Of a stretch of 64,000 bases of DNA, positions 1 to 11,681 are shown in pieces. The notes beneath the pieces were generated by a model. It had not been told where the DNA came from, did not search any database, and was given only the letters and a program-made list of their open reading frames with translations. The DNA is taken from assembly GCA_035771165.1 (NCBI GenBank), contig JAWNZC010000035.1, forward strand, positions 504,838 to 568,837, read 5' to 3'. The translations under genes were made by a program, and so were the position numbers. Origin of the DNA: Paragorgia papillata. Lineage: Eukaryota; Cnidaria; Anthozoa; Scleralcyonacea; Coralliidae. Positions within the stretch are counted from its first letter, which is position 1. Each line of letters starts with the position of its first letter.

Positions 1-165
1 TTTGACATCACATGTGCATGAGTTATCAGAGAAGGTTATATACATGTATCTTTGCTATTATCAAATATAATCACTTGAAAATTCTACATGTTTATAGTGT
101 TGTGTCAGAAACACACCAACATGCTTCCTTCGAATTAAGTTTGGTTTGATAATAGCAAAGATATA
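1..165. repeat. partial copy of a palindromic MITE family
   Basis: This stretch closely matches 51323-51490. Shared blocks include CACATGTGCAT, GAGTTATCAGAGAAGG and CTTCCTTCGAATTAAG, and both copies have the internal inverted pair around TTTGATAATAGCAAAGATAT. The copy at 51 kb is complete and has long terminal inverted arms; this one is cut by the window edge or has lost its arms. It is noncoding and reads as a dispersed nonautonomous element. Confidence 0.7.
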
Positions 166-213
166 TAACTTTTTAGTCATGGGATGATGGTGTGAAACAG
201 AACTTTGTCTTTT

Positions 214-3200
214 TCTCCTTACGCAACAAAATGTTCATCTGGCCTTTGCTGTTCAGGCATGGCTTGCACAACTGGGGGAGGAGGCAAATAACCTACAAGA
301 AAAGAAATATAAATTACATCTATTTTAGGCAATGCAGCCTAGGAGAGTGCAGTGCAACACAACACAACAAAACAAAACACAATACAACAGCACAACACAA
401 CACAGCACAACACAACACAATGCAATACAACACAGCACAACACAACACAATGCAACGCAACACAATGCAACACAATGCAACACAATGCAATACAGCACAA
501 CGTAACACAACACAGCGCAACACAACACAACACAGTGCTTTCAATGAGGCGAGCGCGATGGCGCTCGCGCTCGCCCACACGCTCCCAAGTTCGTTCTGCC
601 AGCGCGATTGATCGCGCTGGCAGATAAGTAATTTGTCATAAAATGCGCTCGCAGATTATCTTCCACTTCCTAGAAATGGAGTAAATAAATGCTCAGTTGT
701 ATATAATATGAAAATAATGGAATATCTCTTGTTTACTCTGTGCAAGAGTATACAGTCTAGCTTATAAAACCAAATCAATAAACTGGCGGCGTGGTTTTGA
801 ACAACTTTATGCACGCATATTTACGAATTATGGCATCACAGGGGATAAATTGTTCGTTTTATTAAATTAACGGGTTTAGATATTAAATATTTTTAGTTTG
901 TTTCTAGTGGCAGGCTAACTGCACTCTCCAGTGACGTACTGTATTTTCTTGCTGCATATTGTTTAATTGATATTCGTATTATTAAAAGACTAACCGAAAT
1001 CGGCGAAAATGCAAAATAGCGTTTGTTTGCTCACGGGGACGTCCGCTGCATGTTCCGGCGCGGCAATATCGGGATAAACACTACAAAATCTCAAACTTTA
1101 TGCTAGTTGTGCAGATGAAAACCACAAATGACACTTGATTTGAAGTTCATTTTTATGATAATAGACTGTTAAAATTGACCCAGGAAATGTAACAGGAAGT
1201 CGTCAACATAAACCAGCGCTGTTTTTCAAGAAAAACCAAATCGCGCTGCCCAGTTGTGAAATCTGCTCTGGCGAGCGCGATCCATCGCGCTGGCGTATTT
1301 TATTCATTGAAAGCACTGCAACAGAACACAGCACAACGCAATACAACACAACGCAATACAACACAACGCAATACAACACAGCGCAACACAACACAGCACA
1401 ACACAATGCAGCGCAACACAACACAATACAGCACAACACAATACAATGCAACATAACACAGTGCAACACAACGCAACACAACACAACAGCACAGCACAAC
1501 ACAATGCAACACAGCACAGCACCAATGCAGCACAACACAGCACAACACAATGCAACACAACACAGCACAATGTAACACATTACACACAACGCAACGCAAC
1601 ACAGCACAACACAGCACAGCGCAACACAATGCAACACAGCACAATGCAGCACAACACAACACAATGCAACACAACACAGCACAACACAACACAACACAAC
1701 ACAACACAACACAGCACAACACAGCACAGCACAACACAACACAACACAACACAGCACAACACAACACAGCACAACGTAGCGCAGCGCAACGCAACGCAGC
1801 GCAGCGCAATGCAACGCAACGCAACACAGCACAGCACAGCACAACAAAACACAACACAACACAGCACAACGCAACGCAGCGCAGCGCAATGCAACGCAAC
1901 GCAGCGCAACACAGCACAGCACAGCACAACACAACACAGCACAACACAACACAACACATCACAGCACAGCACAACACAGCACAACACAACACAATGTTCA
2001 CAGCACAATACAACACAACACAACACAATTACACAACACCACACAATGCAGCACAACACAATACAGCACCAGGGTTCTGCCCAGGAGCATGTGTGTGCCG
2101 GGTACCTACAGGCCCGTGTGTCTCACAATTTTGTCAGACTAAATATTACTATTAGCTAGGGCATGCTAGAATATACAGCATGATGAATTCTCTACGTAAA
2201 GCTAGGGCAAGGTTTCCTGCGTATGTTCTATGACTACCAACGCTGGTGTATCATCTTACAGGCATTAATAAACAAAGTGCGAAGTGATTAGCGCCTTACC
2301 CAAGTATCAGACATCCAATCTGGCTTTGAAGGAATATCATATTTCACCGAATCACAAGTCAGAAATAATATATAAAAATAAAAAAAGACCAAGGACAAAA
2401 AAATACAAAATGATATATTAATTAAAAGATATATAAAAATACAACACATGGAGTTTTCTTATTGCATATTTCAAGTGCCGGGTGGAAGGGTCCGTTTTGG
2501 CGTGAGTGCCGGGCACTGCTGCCGCCCACCATGGGCAGAACCTGGCAGCACAACATCTGAACATATACATACCTTGACCATATGCTGTCTGTTCATAACC
2601 TGCCACTGAATCAAATAAACTGGCAGGCGGAGCAGTAGGTGCTGGTCCTAGGAAAACGACAAAGAATAATTAGGTATCTACAGTATTTTGTAACATGGTG
2701 TAAGACTACAAACTTTCTTATGTAAAATACAATTTTGCCATGCAAAGCTTCAAACAACATAATAATCAGGTTTGTTACATTGTGAGACCTTCAGCTTCAT
2801 GTTGTACATTGTGCATATAATGTTATTGTGCATCTTACCCAAAGGCATATTAGGATTCATAGGTCCTGCAGATCCATGGCCAGGATTAACACTACCACCA
2901 CTAAATCCTGGTTGAACAAATCCTATAAACATACAGTAACAAGAGGGCACTCAGAGACTGCATAATCCTCTACCAGCGGGTTATTATTAGAGATGTTTAA
3001 AAAGAAAACGAGCCATCCCACTAAACCAGGCTAGCTCACGAGACTTACACATGTCAGAGTGAGTGTTCATTGGATGGATTGTGGTTGGTTGGGTGCTTGG
3101 TTAGTTGGTTGGTTGGTTGATTGATTGGTTGGTGGGTGGGTTTGTTGGTTGGTGGGTTGGTTAGTTGGTTGGTTGGTTGGTTGATTGATTGGTTGGTTGG

Positions 3201-4091
3201 TTGATTAGTTGGTTGGTTAGTTGGTTGGTTGGTTGGTTGATTAGTTGGTTGGTTGATTGGTTGGTTGATTGGTTGGTTGATTGGTTGGTTGATTGGTTGG
3301 TTGATTGGTTGGTTGATTAGTTGGTTGGTTGATTAGTTGGTTGGTTGGTTGGTTAGTTGGTTGGTTGGTTGATTAGTTGGTTGGTTGATTAGTTGGTTGG
3401 TTGGTTGATTAGTTGGTTGGTTAGTTGGTTGGTTGGTTGGTTGATTAGTTGGTTGGTTGGTTGGTTGATTGGTTAGTTGATTGGTTGGTTGATTGGTTGG
3501 TTGATTGGGCGCTTGGTTAGTTGGTTGGTTGGTTGATTGGTTGGTGGGTTGTTTGGTTGGTGGCTGGGTTGGTTGGTTGATTGGTTGGTTGATTGGGTGC
3601 TTGGTTAGTTGATTGGTTGGTTGGTTGGTTGGTTGGTGGGTTGTTTGGTTGGTGGGTGGGTTGGTTGGTTGGTGGGTTGGTTGGTGGGTTGGTTGGTGGG
3701 TTGGTTAATTGGTTGGTTGATTAGTTGGTTGATTGGTTGGTTGGTAGTTGGTTGGGTTGGTTGATTGGTTGGCTGGTTGGTTGGTTGGTTAGTTGGTTGG
3801 TTAGTTGGTTGAAGTTGGTTGGTTGGTTGATTGATTTGTAGGTTGGTTGATTGATTTGTAGGTTGGTTGGTTAGTTAGTTGGTTGAAGTTGGTTGGTTGA
3901 TTGATTTGTGGGTTGGTTGGTTGGTTGGTTGGTTGGCAAAACAGGCAAGTCCTGACCACTGAACTATGGAAGCCATTGTCAAGAGGTTAGTAACAAGTTT
4001 TTGTTATTAACAATTGTCCTTATCACAAGAGTTGACTGTACCTGGTTGAGGTGGATAAGCTTGCGGTTGCCCTTGATTAGGATACATAACT
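214..4091 (-). CDS. putative host gene encoding a Pro/Gly-rich N-terminus (several small exons, incomplete)
   Basis: Not recognised as a known family. On the minus strand a candidate first exon (4091 to about 4041) reads [15 protein letters not shown] and ends at a GTACAG donor. A second (about 2923-2847) reads [20 protein letters not shown] before a GTAAG donor. A third (about 2648-2575) reads [20 protein letters not shown] before GTATGT. A fourth (about 286-214) reads [17 protein letters not shown] with a TTCTTGTAG acceptor and a GTAAGG donor. A short extra exon near 2300-2325 is possible. Composition and splice signals are consistent across exons, which argues for a real gene running left out of the window, but total homology is unproven. 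The first intron holds the 3.06-3.94 kb GGTT repeat and the array region lies before the last visible exon. Its 5' end and promoter should lie just right of 4091. Confidence 0.38.
345..535. repeat. pentameric CAACA/GCACAA array, copy 1
   Basis: A nearly pure run of CACAA-type pentamers with G/T variants (CAATGC, CAGCACAA). Reading frames on both strands stay open only because the unit lacks stops (TQHN or LCCV repeats), so no protein is called. Confidence 0.92.
536..1319. mobile_element. hairpin-rich foldback element inserted in the pentameric array
   Basis: The element is bounded by AGTGCTTTCAATGA on the left and its complement TCATTGAAAGCACT on the right, and the CAACA array continues outside both ends. 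Next to each end are GC-rich hairpins built on CCAGCGCGAT. The one at 596-623 is a perfect 13-bp-arm hairpin with a 2-nt loop. The interior has no coding capacity. It is best read as a MITE-like foldback element that split one array in two. Confidence 0.6.
1320..2075. repeat. pentameric CAACA/GCACAA array, copy 2
   Basis: About 750 bp of the same CACAA-type pentamers as at 345-535, with blocks of GCAACGCAGC variants. Long open frames on both strands are repeat translations. It probably formed one array with copy 1 before the foldback insertion. Confidence 0.92.
3085..3936. repeat. GGTT/GATT tetranucleotide-type repeat
   Basis: About 850 bp of TTGG units with TTGA, TTAG and GGTG variants, and higher-order blocks such as TTGGTTGGTTGATTAG. 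It sits inside the proposed first intron of the minus-strand Pro/Gly-rich gene. Noncoding. Confidence 0.92.
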
Positions 4092-4246
4092 CAAATCACA
4101 AACGCTTTACGTATCTAAATTATGACAAAATAAAACTAACTATTAAGTAAGAGTTACAGTAATTACCAAGAACCGAATTTCAGACAAATACAGCCTGAGG
4201 GGCTGTAATTGTCTAAAAGCCTAAATAATTAACGTGCACCTTCTTT

Positions 4247-4988
4247 AATTATGGCACAAGAAGTAAATTTTTATATCATGCCGAAAGCCCATCCTCCTAA
4301 GTTCAGTAGTTATCTACTCGCTTCCTGTAGTCATTTAAAGAGGCAACATCAAAATTTGAACTTGTCCAAATTATGTATTGTCAAGATTTGGAAATCTTCT
4401 CCTAAAGGCTTCCCTTGTCCTTGTTGGGCTTCTTGTTTCATGATAGGAAAGTACCATGAATGCTCTTTCCCGAGAGTGAATTGTTATCCAACCATCTTAA
4501 GATGGATGAAGTAAAGTGCACTTTTGCCTACATGGCAAACATGTGCATGGAACTCTCATGAGCATCGTTATTACCCCCAAGGAACCCCACATGATTTGAT
4601 GCCGCATTGCTTTGATTTGGAATCAAACTTTAGTCCCCTGTGGTCAGTTTTCACATGCATATGTATTCAAACTTGTATTCCGCACTCAAACAAAGCTGTG
4701 GTCAAAAACGGGATGGGCAACATTCGTTTGGAACACCCTGTATTTTTCCAAATCTGTAGGTAGCATAGATAATTTGCATAATTTGGACAAGTTTTAAATT
4801 TTGATGTTGCCTCTTTAAATGACTCCAGGAAGCGAGTAGATAACTATTTAGCTCTGAAAATTTCAGACATGAACAAAGAAGGAGTGATGGTCTTTCGGGT
4901 GATATAAAAATTTACTTCTTGTACCCAAATTAAAGAAGATGCAGTACAAAAACGGATGGGGGGCATTTTTTTTGGGACACCGTGTACC
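4247..4988. mobile_element. foldback DNA element or two nested copies
   Basis: About 135 bp at 4250-4385 (AAGAAGTAAATTTTTATATC to the TTGTCCAAATTATG region) recurs inverted at about 4775-4925. The end-like motif TTTGGAACACCCTGTA at about 4730 recurs in direct orientation as TTTGGGACACCGTGTA at about 4970, so two related elements may be nested. Short open frames inside have no recognisable protein. Confidence 0.5.
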
Positions 4989-4999
4989 TATTGCAGATA

Positions 5000-5802
5000 C
5001 ATCCCCAGAAAGAACAACAAATTAATATTTGTCATTATCGTGATCTACTGTATGGATGTTTATCAAAACTTTCTGCTAAAATATGAATGATTTTAAAATA
5101 TGCTAAAAACATTATAAATATGTTATGAAAACAATAATACATGTATATAAACAATTGTTAAGGTTATAGATGACAAAGCTAATATAATATAATAAATTTT
5201 GAAATCCCGTTGCCATACATAGTTAATATTATACTATAAGCTATATTACAGTATATATAAATACAGTACAGTATAGTATAGTATATATAGGAGATTGTAT
5301 TTGATAAGAAAGGGAAAGAAAGAATAGATGTTAAGGCACAACAAAGAAAATTGAACCTCGTGGTTTATTAAGAAACATCTTCCGCTTCGTCTTTAATACG
5401 CAAACTGTTACCGAAGCTAACAAATTGTTTTCGCCCTTGCAATTGAAATGGCTAAGAATAAAGGATTATTTGAATAAAAAGTTAAGCTACGTTACAAGAT
5501 AAATGGTATTAAACCAAGCTAATCTTACCTTGATTCAAAGATGTTCTTTGTGCGCGTTGGAGAAACGACGTCTTGCTTGTAATGGTGTAACACAACGCTC
5601 AACAGGAAGTCTTCCTAGTTCCTATACAGTATTGTCAACGCTTGATCAGCGCTATGATCAGCGGGGAGTCGAATTCCGAAGTGCGTAAAGCTCCCCCGAA
5701 AAGCACTTGAAAGTGCCAAAAATCGCGTCGATTTTTTTCTTGTTTTGTGAAATTTGTCGTAGCTACTAACCTTATTCATGAATGGCTGCCAATTAATTAA
5801 TA
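5000..5802. other. unannotated AT-rich stretch
   Basis: Holds a simple TATAG/ATATA-rich patch near 5200-5290. I see no convincing exon, RNA gene or repeat family. The 61-aa frame at 5503-5688 resembles nothing I know. Confidence 0.6.
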
Positions 5803-5928
5803 TTCTTTTATGTACATATAATTAAATCAGCCCTTTATATAAATTTACTCGTTTTGAAGTAAAAATTATTTTGAATTTCGTGCATGAAAACGAGTTCATA
5901 AGGGCTAATTTATATGCACATAAAAGAA
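5803..5928. mobile_element. 126-bp palindromic MITE
   Basis: TTCTTTTATGT on the left is matched by ACATAAAAGAA on the right. The inner arms (AAATCAGCCCTTTATATAAA and its complement) also pair, as do the inner ACTCGTTTT and AAAACGAGT. Noncoding. Confidence 0.6.
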
Positions 5929-6299
5929 AAGAACAGTCAGAAGCAGCCTCCCACAACGTGAACAAACAGAAAGATATTTTAGTGAATCGTACGAATACGA
6001 TATTAAATTGGGTGACAACGGGTTGAGTACGTTGTGGTCAACATGCGGTGGCTTCAAATGCACGCAGTTTAATTGAGCTCAAAGCCCCCATTTCTACAAT
6101 TTTTAAAACAAAAAAGTGTCGTTAAAATTTAAGAAAATCAACTAAAGAATGACAATCGGTAAAAATCTTTGGAGCAATAGGGGAGATTTTGCAGAAATTG
6201 ACAATATTTGCTGATTTGCATGTCGTCGCCACTCGCCGCAATGAAATTAGTAGCGTAGGCTGTCAAACTTTTTTGTAAGATCCGAGTGAGACAAAAAAA

Positions 6300-7070
6300 C
6301 TTATTTAAATAGGCGTATGGGCATTTTTTTCCAGGGGGGGCGTTGAACCATTTGCCCAAAAAAATCTCGCAAGTTGCCCAAATTTTTACGAAACAATAGA
6401 AAACAAACGATGCTCATACGATGCACTATTAACGTGCTGAAAAACATGTTGCCTAGCACGCGACTCAAATCTACTAATTTATTCTCCAGTGCGACCTTTC
6501 GTTTTTCGATACAACTCATACAAGTTTTAATTTAATAACTTTTAAAAGGTCATTAAGTGCTGTGCATGTTGCGTTTTAGAAACTTTTAATTTTCAACTCA
6601 CTAAGCAGTAACTCTTTGTAATTCATGACAATTGGTCAACAGCATAAGAAGATGGGGGGAAATGCGTGATTGCGTCCTTTGGCATTTGACAATCTGGCAC
6701 CGTACCAACGCGGCAGAATTGACAACAAAGCACGGTTCAGTAAGGACATGAATGGAGACCATTCGGACATTGAAAAATTTCAAAATTCTGACAAAAATAA
6801 AGCTATATAGTGACTAACTAACATTAAGGTAATTTATTCCGTTTTAATAGACATAAACAAAGGGGAGTTATAAAAATGTCTCACCTTATTGATTATCAAT
6901 AATATTTATCTTTTGGAAAAATGGAAACTTTCAAAAACCCTTTGCCCAAATTTATCTTGCCAAGATAAATTTGGGCAAAGGCCCAAAAAATCTAAGATTC
7001 CCAAAATTTGGGGGGGCTGTGGCCCCCCCCCCGCCCCGCCCCCCGGCCCATACGCTTATGCTTATTTATA
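6300..7070. mobile_element. DNA element with imperfect terminal inverted repeats
   Basis: The left end AGGCGTATGGGC near 6310 pairs with GCCCATACGCTT near 7050. Inner blocks (TTGCCCAAAAAAATCT against GGCCCAAAAAATCT, plus C/G runs) repeat at both sides. A near-perfect palindrome built on CCCAAATTTATCTTG lies at about 6940-6982. No transposase is seen. The stretch from 5930 to 6300 shows nothing recognisable. Confidence 0.42.
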
Positions 7071-7750
7071 TATTTCTATGTACGAACGGAATTATACATA
7101 AATTTAGCACAACATTGATTTAGCACAACATTGTGGCAGTTAAGAGGCCTTGCTCGACATAAGACAGAATCTGAGTACGTTTTAAAGACAGCACTAACCA
7201 GTGAAACAAGTCGTCGGATGAAAGGAATAAATACATAATTTACCCACTTTCCCCAATTTTCCCATTACGAAATACCTCTCAGATATCAAAAGCAGTAATG
7301 GAATAAAAGGACACCAGCATTTAAATTTGGGGAAGAAGGCAAATTTTGAGTTTATAGTCGATCAAACATTCGCTGTCAATTTGACTCCAATGCGGCTTCT
7401 TCGTACCATCACTTCGTCTTCGATATTTATTTTATTTTTATTTTGGTCTCGCATTATTTAAAATTTATCATAATTATATTCAGCCAAGCCTCTGAGTCTC
7501 GCCAGATTTGCGGAGAATTGTATTGCGTACTACAACAGACGATTAATTATCTGTTTATCTAATGTCTAACCAATTAAGTATTAGAGGTCTCATAAAAAGG
7601 GCAGGGGTTGCAACCCCCCCCCCCCCCCAACCCCCCAACCCCCCTAGTTGCGCGCCTGCCTTCCTGGCTAAAATGTCTTCTTTCACCTATCAGAAGAACG
7701 TGATATTTTTTAACAGCGCAGACATAAATTCCCTGCTGCTAACGCGCTGC
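7071..7750. other. noncoding stretch with a long C run
   Basis: Contains a C-rich run at 7612-7645 (CCCCCCAACCCCCC type). No exon or RNA gene could be supported. Confidence 0.6.
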
Positions 7751-8345
7751 TAAGTATATGTATCCATTGATATCCATGGGGATTTATCATCATTCATTAT
7801 CCATTGGTATCCATAAGTATCATTTGATAGCATAGGTATCCATAGCCTGGTTCCCTGGCCCAATTTCAAAAGAAATATGGGCCAGGTAACCACTAATCTC
7901 ATTCTCGCGTCATCAGGGCTAAATCCACTTATGACGATTGCAGTTTTACTCATAGCCACTAAAAACGCGCGAAATTTCAACCAATAGGAAAGCAGAAGTC
8001 TTTAGTGGTTACCTGGCCCATATTCTTTGATTGGGCCAGGGTACCAGACTAAGGTATCCATTGCTATCCATCCATAGGTATCCATAGGTATCCATCGTTA
8101 TCCATTGTTATCCATTGTCTCCATAGGTATCCATTATTATCCATAGGCATCCGTTGTGATCTATTGTTATCCATTTTTATCCATAGGTATCCATTGTTAC
8201 CCATAGCTAGGTGCCCATTGTTATCCACAGCTATCCATTGTTATCCATAGATATCCATTGTTATCCATAGATATCCATTGTTATCCATAGGTATCCATTG
8301 TTATCCATAGGTATCCATCATTATCCATAGGTAACCAATCCCATA
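7751..8345. repeat. TATCCATAG/TATCCATTG minisatellite, interrupted
   Basis: Tandem units of about 10-20 bp (GGTATCCATAGGTATCCATTG, imperfect) on both sides of a MITE at 7847-8047. Short frames here are repeat translations. Confidence 0.85.
7847..8047. mobile_element. 200-bp MITE inside the minisatellite
   Basis: The left arm CTGGTTCCCTGGCCCAA and the inner ATATGGGCCAGGTAACCACT pair with AGTGGTTACCTGGCCCATAT and TTGGGCCAGGGTACCAG on the right. The minisatellite continues on both flanks, so the insertion is younger than the array. Confidence 0.75.
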
Positions 8346-8407
8346 TTGATATCCAAACATGTCCATTTTTGCTACTATATCAAACCAAATTAATTCAAAG
8401 GAAGCAT

Positions 8408-9060
8408 CACGGGACGAAAAATTGGATTTGCATCTTTGCAAATTTATGTGCAAATTTGATGCAAATTTCATATTTGTCCATCTTTGCAATATTTGCACTA
8501 GTGCAAATTTGGAGTTTTGCAGCATCTTTGCGCCGATTGCAAAGTTGCAAATGCCGCGATTGCAATGGATGCAAAGTTATATGCAAATTTATTGCAAAAA
8601 CGAACTTTGCATGATGTTCAAAGATCAGTGCAAATTTGATGCATATTTATAAATTTGCAATTGTCGCAAATTTATATGCTTACTCGTTGCAAAGACGAAC
8701 TTTGCAATATATTCAAAGAACAGTGCAAATTTGATGCATTTTTATAAATTTGCAATTGTCGCAAATTTATGTGCTTATTTGTTACAAAAACGAACTTTGC
8801 AATATGTTCAAAGAAAAGTGCAAATTTGAATCATTTTTTAAAATTTGAAATTATCGCAAATTTATATGCTTATTTGTTGCATGATGTTTAAAAAGTGCAA
8901 AATTTATGAATATTAACAAATTTGCAATGATTACAAAATTATATGCTTATTTGTCGCAAAAATGAACTTTGAATTAAGTTTAAAAAAACAGTAAAAAATT
9001 AATGTATTATTTTAGATTTGTAATGATTGCCAAATTGTATGCTAATGTTTTGCGAAAACG
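8408..9060. repeat. GCAAATTTG-rich repeat block starting with CACGGGACGAAAA
   Basis: Dense, decaying repeats of TGCAAATTTG words with a longer period of about 110-120 bp (AACGAACTTTGCA...TTCAAAGA recurs). The block starts sharply at CACGGGACGAAAA (8408-8420) and loses order to the right. The same start word, inverted, ends the related block at 33136-33148. Confidence 0.7.
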
Positions 9061-9640
9061 AACTTATATGAAGAATAATAAGCAGTTCAAAATTAAAGCA
9101 TTGTTTACACTATATATGACCATAGTATGACATATTAGGTGATATTTTGTTCTAAAAAATAACTTTTTTTATTCAAAGATATGAGCAAAATTGACCCAAA
9201 TATATTAAGTATTTGAAATGGATTACAATAGTTATGGTTATAAAATGAACTTCACTACATTTACTAAGTGCTTTTTAGCACTAAACTTAAGGTGGCTCAG
9301 TACAGTTTACTTGTTATACCGAGGAATGTAAGTTTGGTCTGCAATAAAGTATAAATACATGTATTTTAGGGCACTGAAAGTTAATCCAACAAGTGAAAAT
9401 ACAGTTTGGCACCAAATACTGTAACTACAAAAATTGTAGAGACCGTTGCTATGGTAACAATGACGTTTTAAAAATGGCGTGAAATCACCATTAAACCTAA
9501 TTTATTTCTAAAAGGAAGTCGGTGACCTTCAATTTTTTTCATCAAAATTTTTCCACAGTTTTAATAATTTTTTCCATTTTAGAAAGTGATTAAAAAAGTA
9601 TAACAATATTTGTAACATAGCTTTGATGTAGCAACGTTTT
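9061..9640. other. unannotated AT-rich stretch
   Basis: No exon, RNA gene or clear inverted repeat is supported. An 80-aa minus frame at 9529-9771 resembles no family I know. Confidence 0.55.
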
Positions 9641-10144
9641 TGATTGGCTGTCGTGCGTGCTCCATAACTCGATGGAGCACGGCAAAAAAGCGCGGGTAAA
9701 AATTTCAAAACAAAACTGAGTTTTAAATTGACCTTTTTATGGCCTTTTATATTATCAAAATACCGAGTCATTTAATTTTATTGAGTAATAAAGAACAACG
9801 ACCCAGAAGACATAAACTGGGTCTGGGTAACCGAGTTTAAAACTGTCCTTTTGGTTGGATTTTAGTGAACAAAAAAGACTTGGCTACGAAAGTAGAAAAA
9901 ACACAACAACCAAAACGATTCGCCGGCTTGTGAAAGGATTTAATGCTATGTTATAAAAGAAATGGCTCATGGTTTAGTGTGCTCCATCGAGTTATGGATG
10001 CACTTGGGAAATTGGGAGAGCACTCAGAAATCTAGAGTTGGTCTCGGCTACGCCTCGACCAACTCTTACGATTTTTTCGTGCTCTCCCAATTTCCCGCGT
10101 GCATCCATAACTCGATGGAGCACGCCAAACCATGAGCCATTTCT
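9641..10144. mobile_element. gene-less element: TGATTGG box, short hairpin, long palindrome (locus A)
   Basis: TGATTGGC (9641) is followed by a hairpin at 9657-9680 (GTGCTCCAT, 6-nt loop, ATGGAGCAC). After about 280 bp of noncoding DNA comes a palindrome (9957-10144) whose ends repeat GTGCTCCATCGAGTTATGG and whose centre is CTCGGCTACGCCTCG (10043-10057). Each palindrome end is itself an imperfect copy of the short hairpin. An inverted copy of this palindrome lies at about 21750-21940. The layout matches the two tyrosine-recombinase loci at 40.8 and 47.8 kb, without the gene. Confidence 0.55.
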
Positions 10145-10239
10145 TAAATTATATTTAACATATATAATAAAACTGTTTTAATATGCAGGCTTAACAAACT
10201 GATTAATAATAGTTAAGTCAAAAAGTAAGTTTTAGGTAA

Positions 10240-10614
10240 TTAAGCCCTTCTTTGCATCCAATCCGGAATATCGTCCGGGACTTGTTTGGTCACAGCATCG
10301 CCAACATAACGCTTTTTGATCAATGACCTTGCTTTGGCCGAGCATTTTCTAATCCATTTTCTGTCCAGGCTGTTCAAAAGGTTTGTAAATCTTTCAGAAC
10401 GCCACGAAATTGGACGCGTTACAATTTTTTTGCCTGGTGCCGTGCCAATTTCTTCACTTTCTGAGTGGTCACTCTCATTTTGTTGGACGACGTCCTCCTC
10501 CTCGCTATTTTCTGGAGACATTGCCTCCTGTATGAGCCCCCTCCTCATTTCGACCTTTTCGTTCTCTGGCCACATTGAAGATTTGTTTAAAGTGTCTATG
10601 CGACGTCGAAGTTT
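10240..10614 (-). CDS. probable last exon of an unknown coiled-coil gene (intact copy)
   Basis: Function not recognised. On the minus strand the sequence after a TTGTTAAATAG acceptor (10615-10616) reads KLRRRIDTLNKSSMWPENEK, then an acidic stretch (ENSEEEDVVQQNESDHSESE), then a basic C-terminal module (RPISWRSERFTNLLNSLD, KKRYVGDAVTKQVP, DDIPDWMQRRA) and a stop. The acidic-to-basic layout and the splice acceptor argue for a real terminal exon. Phase 0 at its start fits the phase-0 donor of the exon at 22370-22600 on the same strand, suggesting one gene with the duplication lying in its intron. The copy in the right arm has a nonsense change. It could be an accessory gene of the neighbouring EnSpm element. 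Confidence 0.5.
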   Translation of the reverse strand, partial: KLRRRIDTLNKSSMWPENEKVEMRRGLIQEAMSPENSEEEDVVQQNESDHSESEEIGTAPGKKIVTRPISWRSERFTNLLNSLDRKWIRKCSAKARSLIKKRYVGDAVTKQVPDDIPDWMQRRA

Positions 10615-10785
10615 CTATTTAACAAAAATTATAAATAAGAATAATAGTAAAAAAATAACAATGATAATGTAACAAAACAGTATTTTTGTCGTATACGTAG
10701 TGACAAATTTAAAGTGCACATAAAGCCAAATTTTTTTTATTATCTGAATACGTTCTACATCGAGCAAACATTGTTCAGTGAAATA

Positions 10786-11100
10786 TTTTTTTGATTGGAG
10801 CTATTCTTCAATGTTTTTTGGCGATTCCCATTTCTAGTATGGTAATGAGATGACGTCTATGTAGGCATTTGGCTTTCTTTCATTTTTTGGTAAGATAAAC
10901 TACCTGAGAATTTTTGTGGAAAAAATGATTCGATATGGAACATGTTGTTCAAACACACTATTAATGGAAGAATTGGGTCATGTCACTCCTGCAAATAAAT
11001 ATTGTATAGATAATGATGACTACTTTGACGTCATCTCATTACCATTTTGAAAACAAAAATCTCTATTAAAGCAATAAAGGTTGCTCCAATCAAAAAAAAA
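10786..11100. mobile_element. MITE with TTTTTGATTGGAGC ends
   Basis: TTTTTTTGATTGGAGC on the left pairs with GCTCCAATCAAAAAAA on the right, and the inner GGTAATGAGATGACGTC pairs with GACGTCATCTCATTACC. Noncoding. Copied in the right arm at about 20795-21110. Confidence 0.75.
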
Positions 11101-11130
11101 TATATACACTTTAAATATTGCATGCAAAAT

Positions 11131-11447
11131 CGTTTTAACTTAAGCATGGTGAATGGATATACGAGGCAGTTCTGAAAAGAACTGTTCGAAACTTCGTATT
11201 ACACTAATAGAAATGAAATTAGTAAATATTTACTAGAAGAAAGCTTGATGCATTTCGGCATACCTCCATAAGAAAAGCGGTCTGCAAAAATGCATTTTTC
11301 GGAAGAGAGTACTGCCAAAATGCAAAGTGGTTTCAGTCTAGTATCTATTCTCTTGTTTCATGTCTGCTATTATTCTTATTACTTTACAAAGTTTCGAACA
11401 GTTCTTTTTACAACTATCTAGTATAACCATTCACCACGGTTAAAACG
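11131..11447. mobile_element. MITE with CGTTTTAAC...CATGGTGAATGG ends
   Basis: The ends pair (CGTTTTAAC with GTTAAAACG, GGTGAATGG with CCATTCACC), as do the inner AAGAACTGTTCGAAACTT and its complement. Noncoding. Copied in the right arm at about 20450-20770. Confidence 0.75.
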
Positions 11448-11488
11448 TTTTTGCTTGTAATAACAATGTCAATTACAATGAGTGTGGC

Positions 11489-11680
<192 letters not shown>

Positions 11681-11681
11681 T

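Noticed and set aside
320..2159. Many long overlapping ORFs (TQHN-rich or LCCV-rich) on both strands
   Set aside because: They are translations of the CAACA pentamer array in all frames, not genes.
3085..3936. Possible telomere-like repeat
   Set aside because: GGTT/GATT units are irregular and do not match TTAGGG; it is an internal simple repeat.
7751..8345. Possible CRISPR-like array
   Set aside because: Units are short (10-20 bp), contiguous and without distinct spacers; this is a eukaryotic minisatellite.
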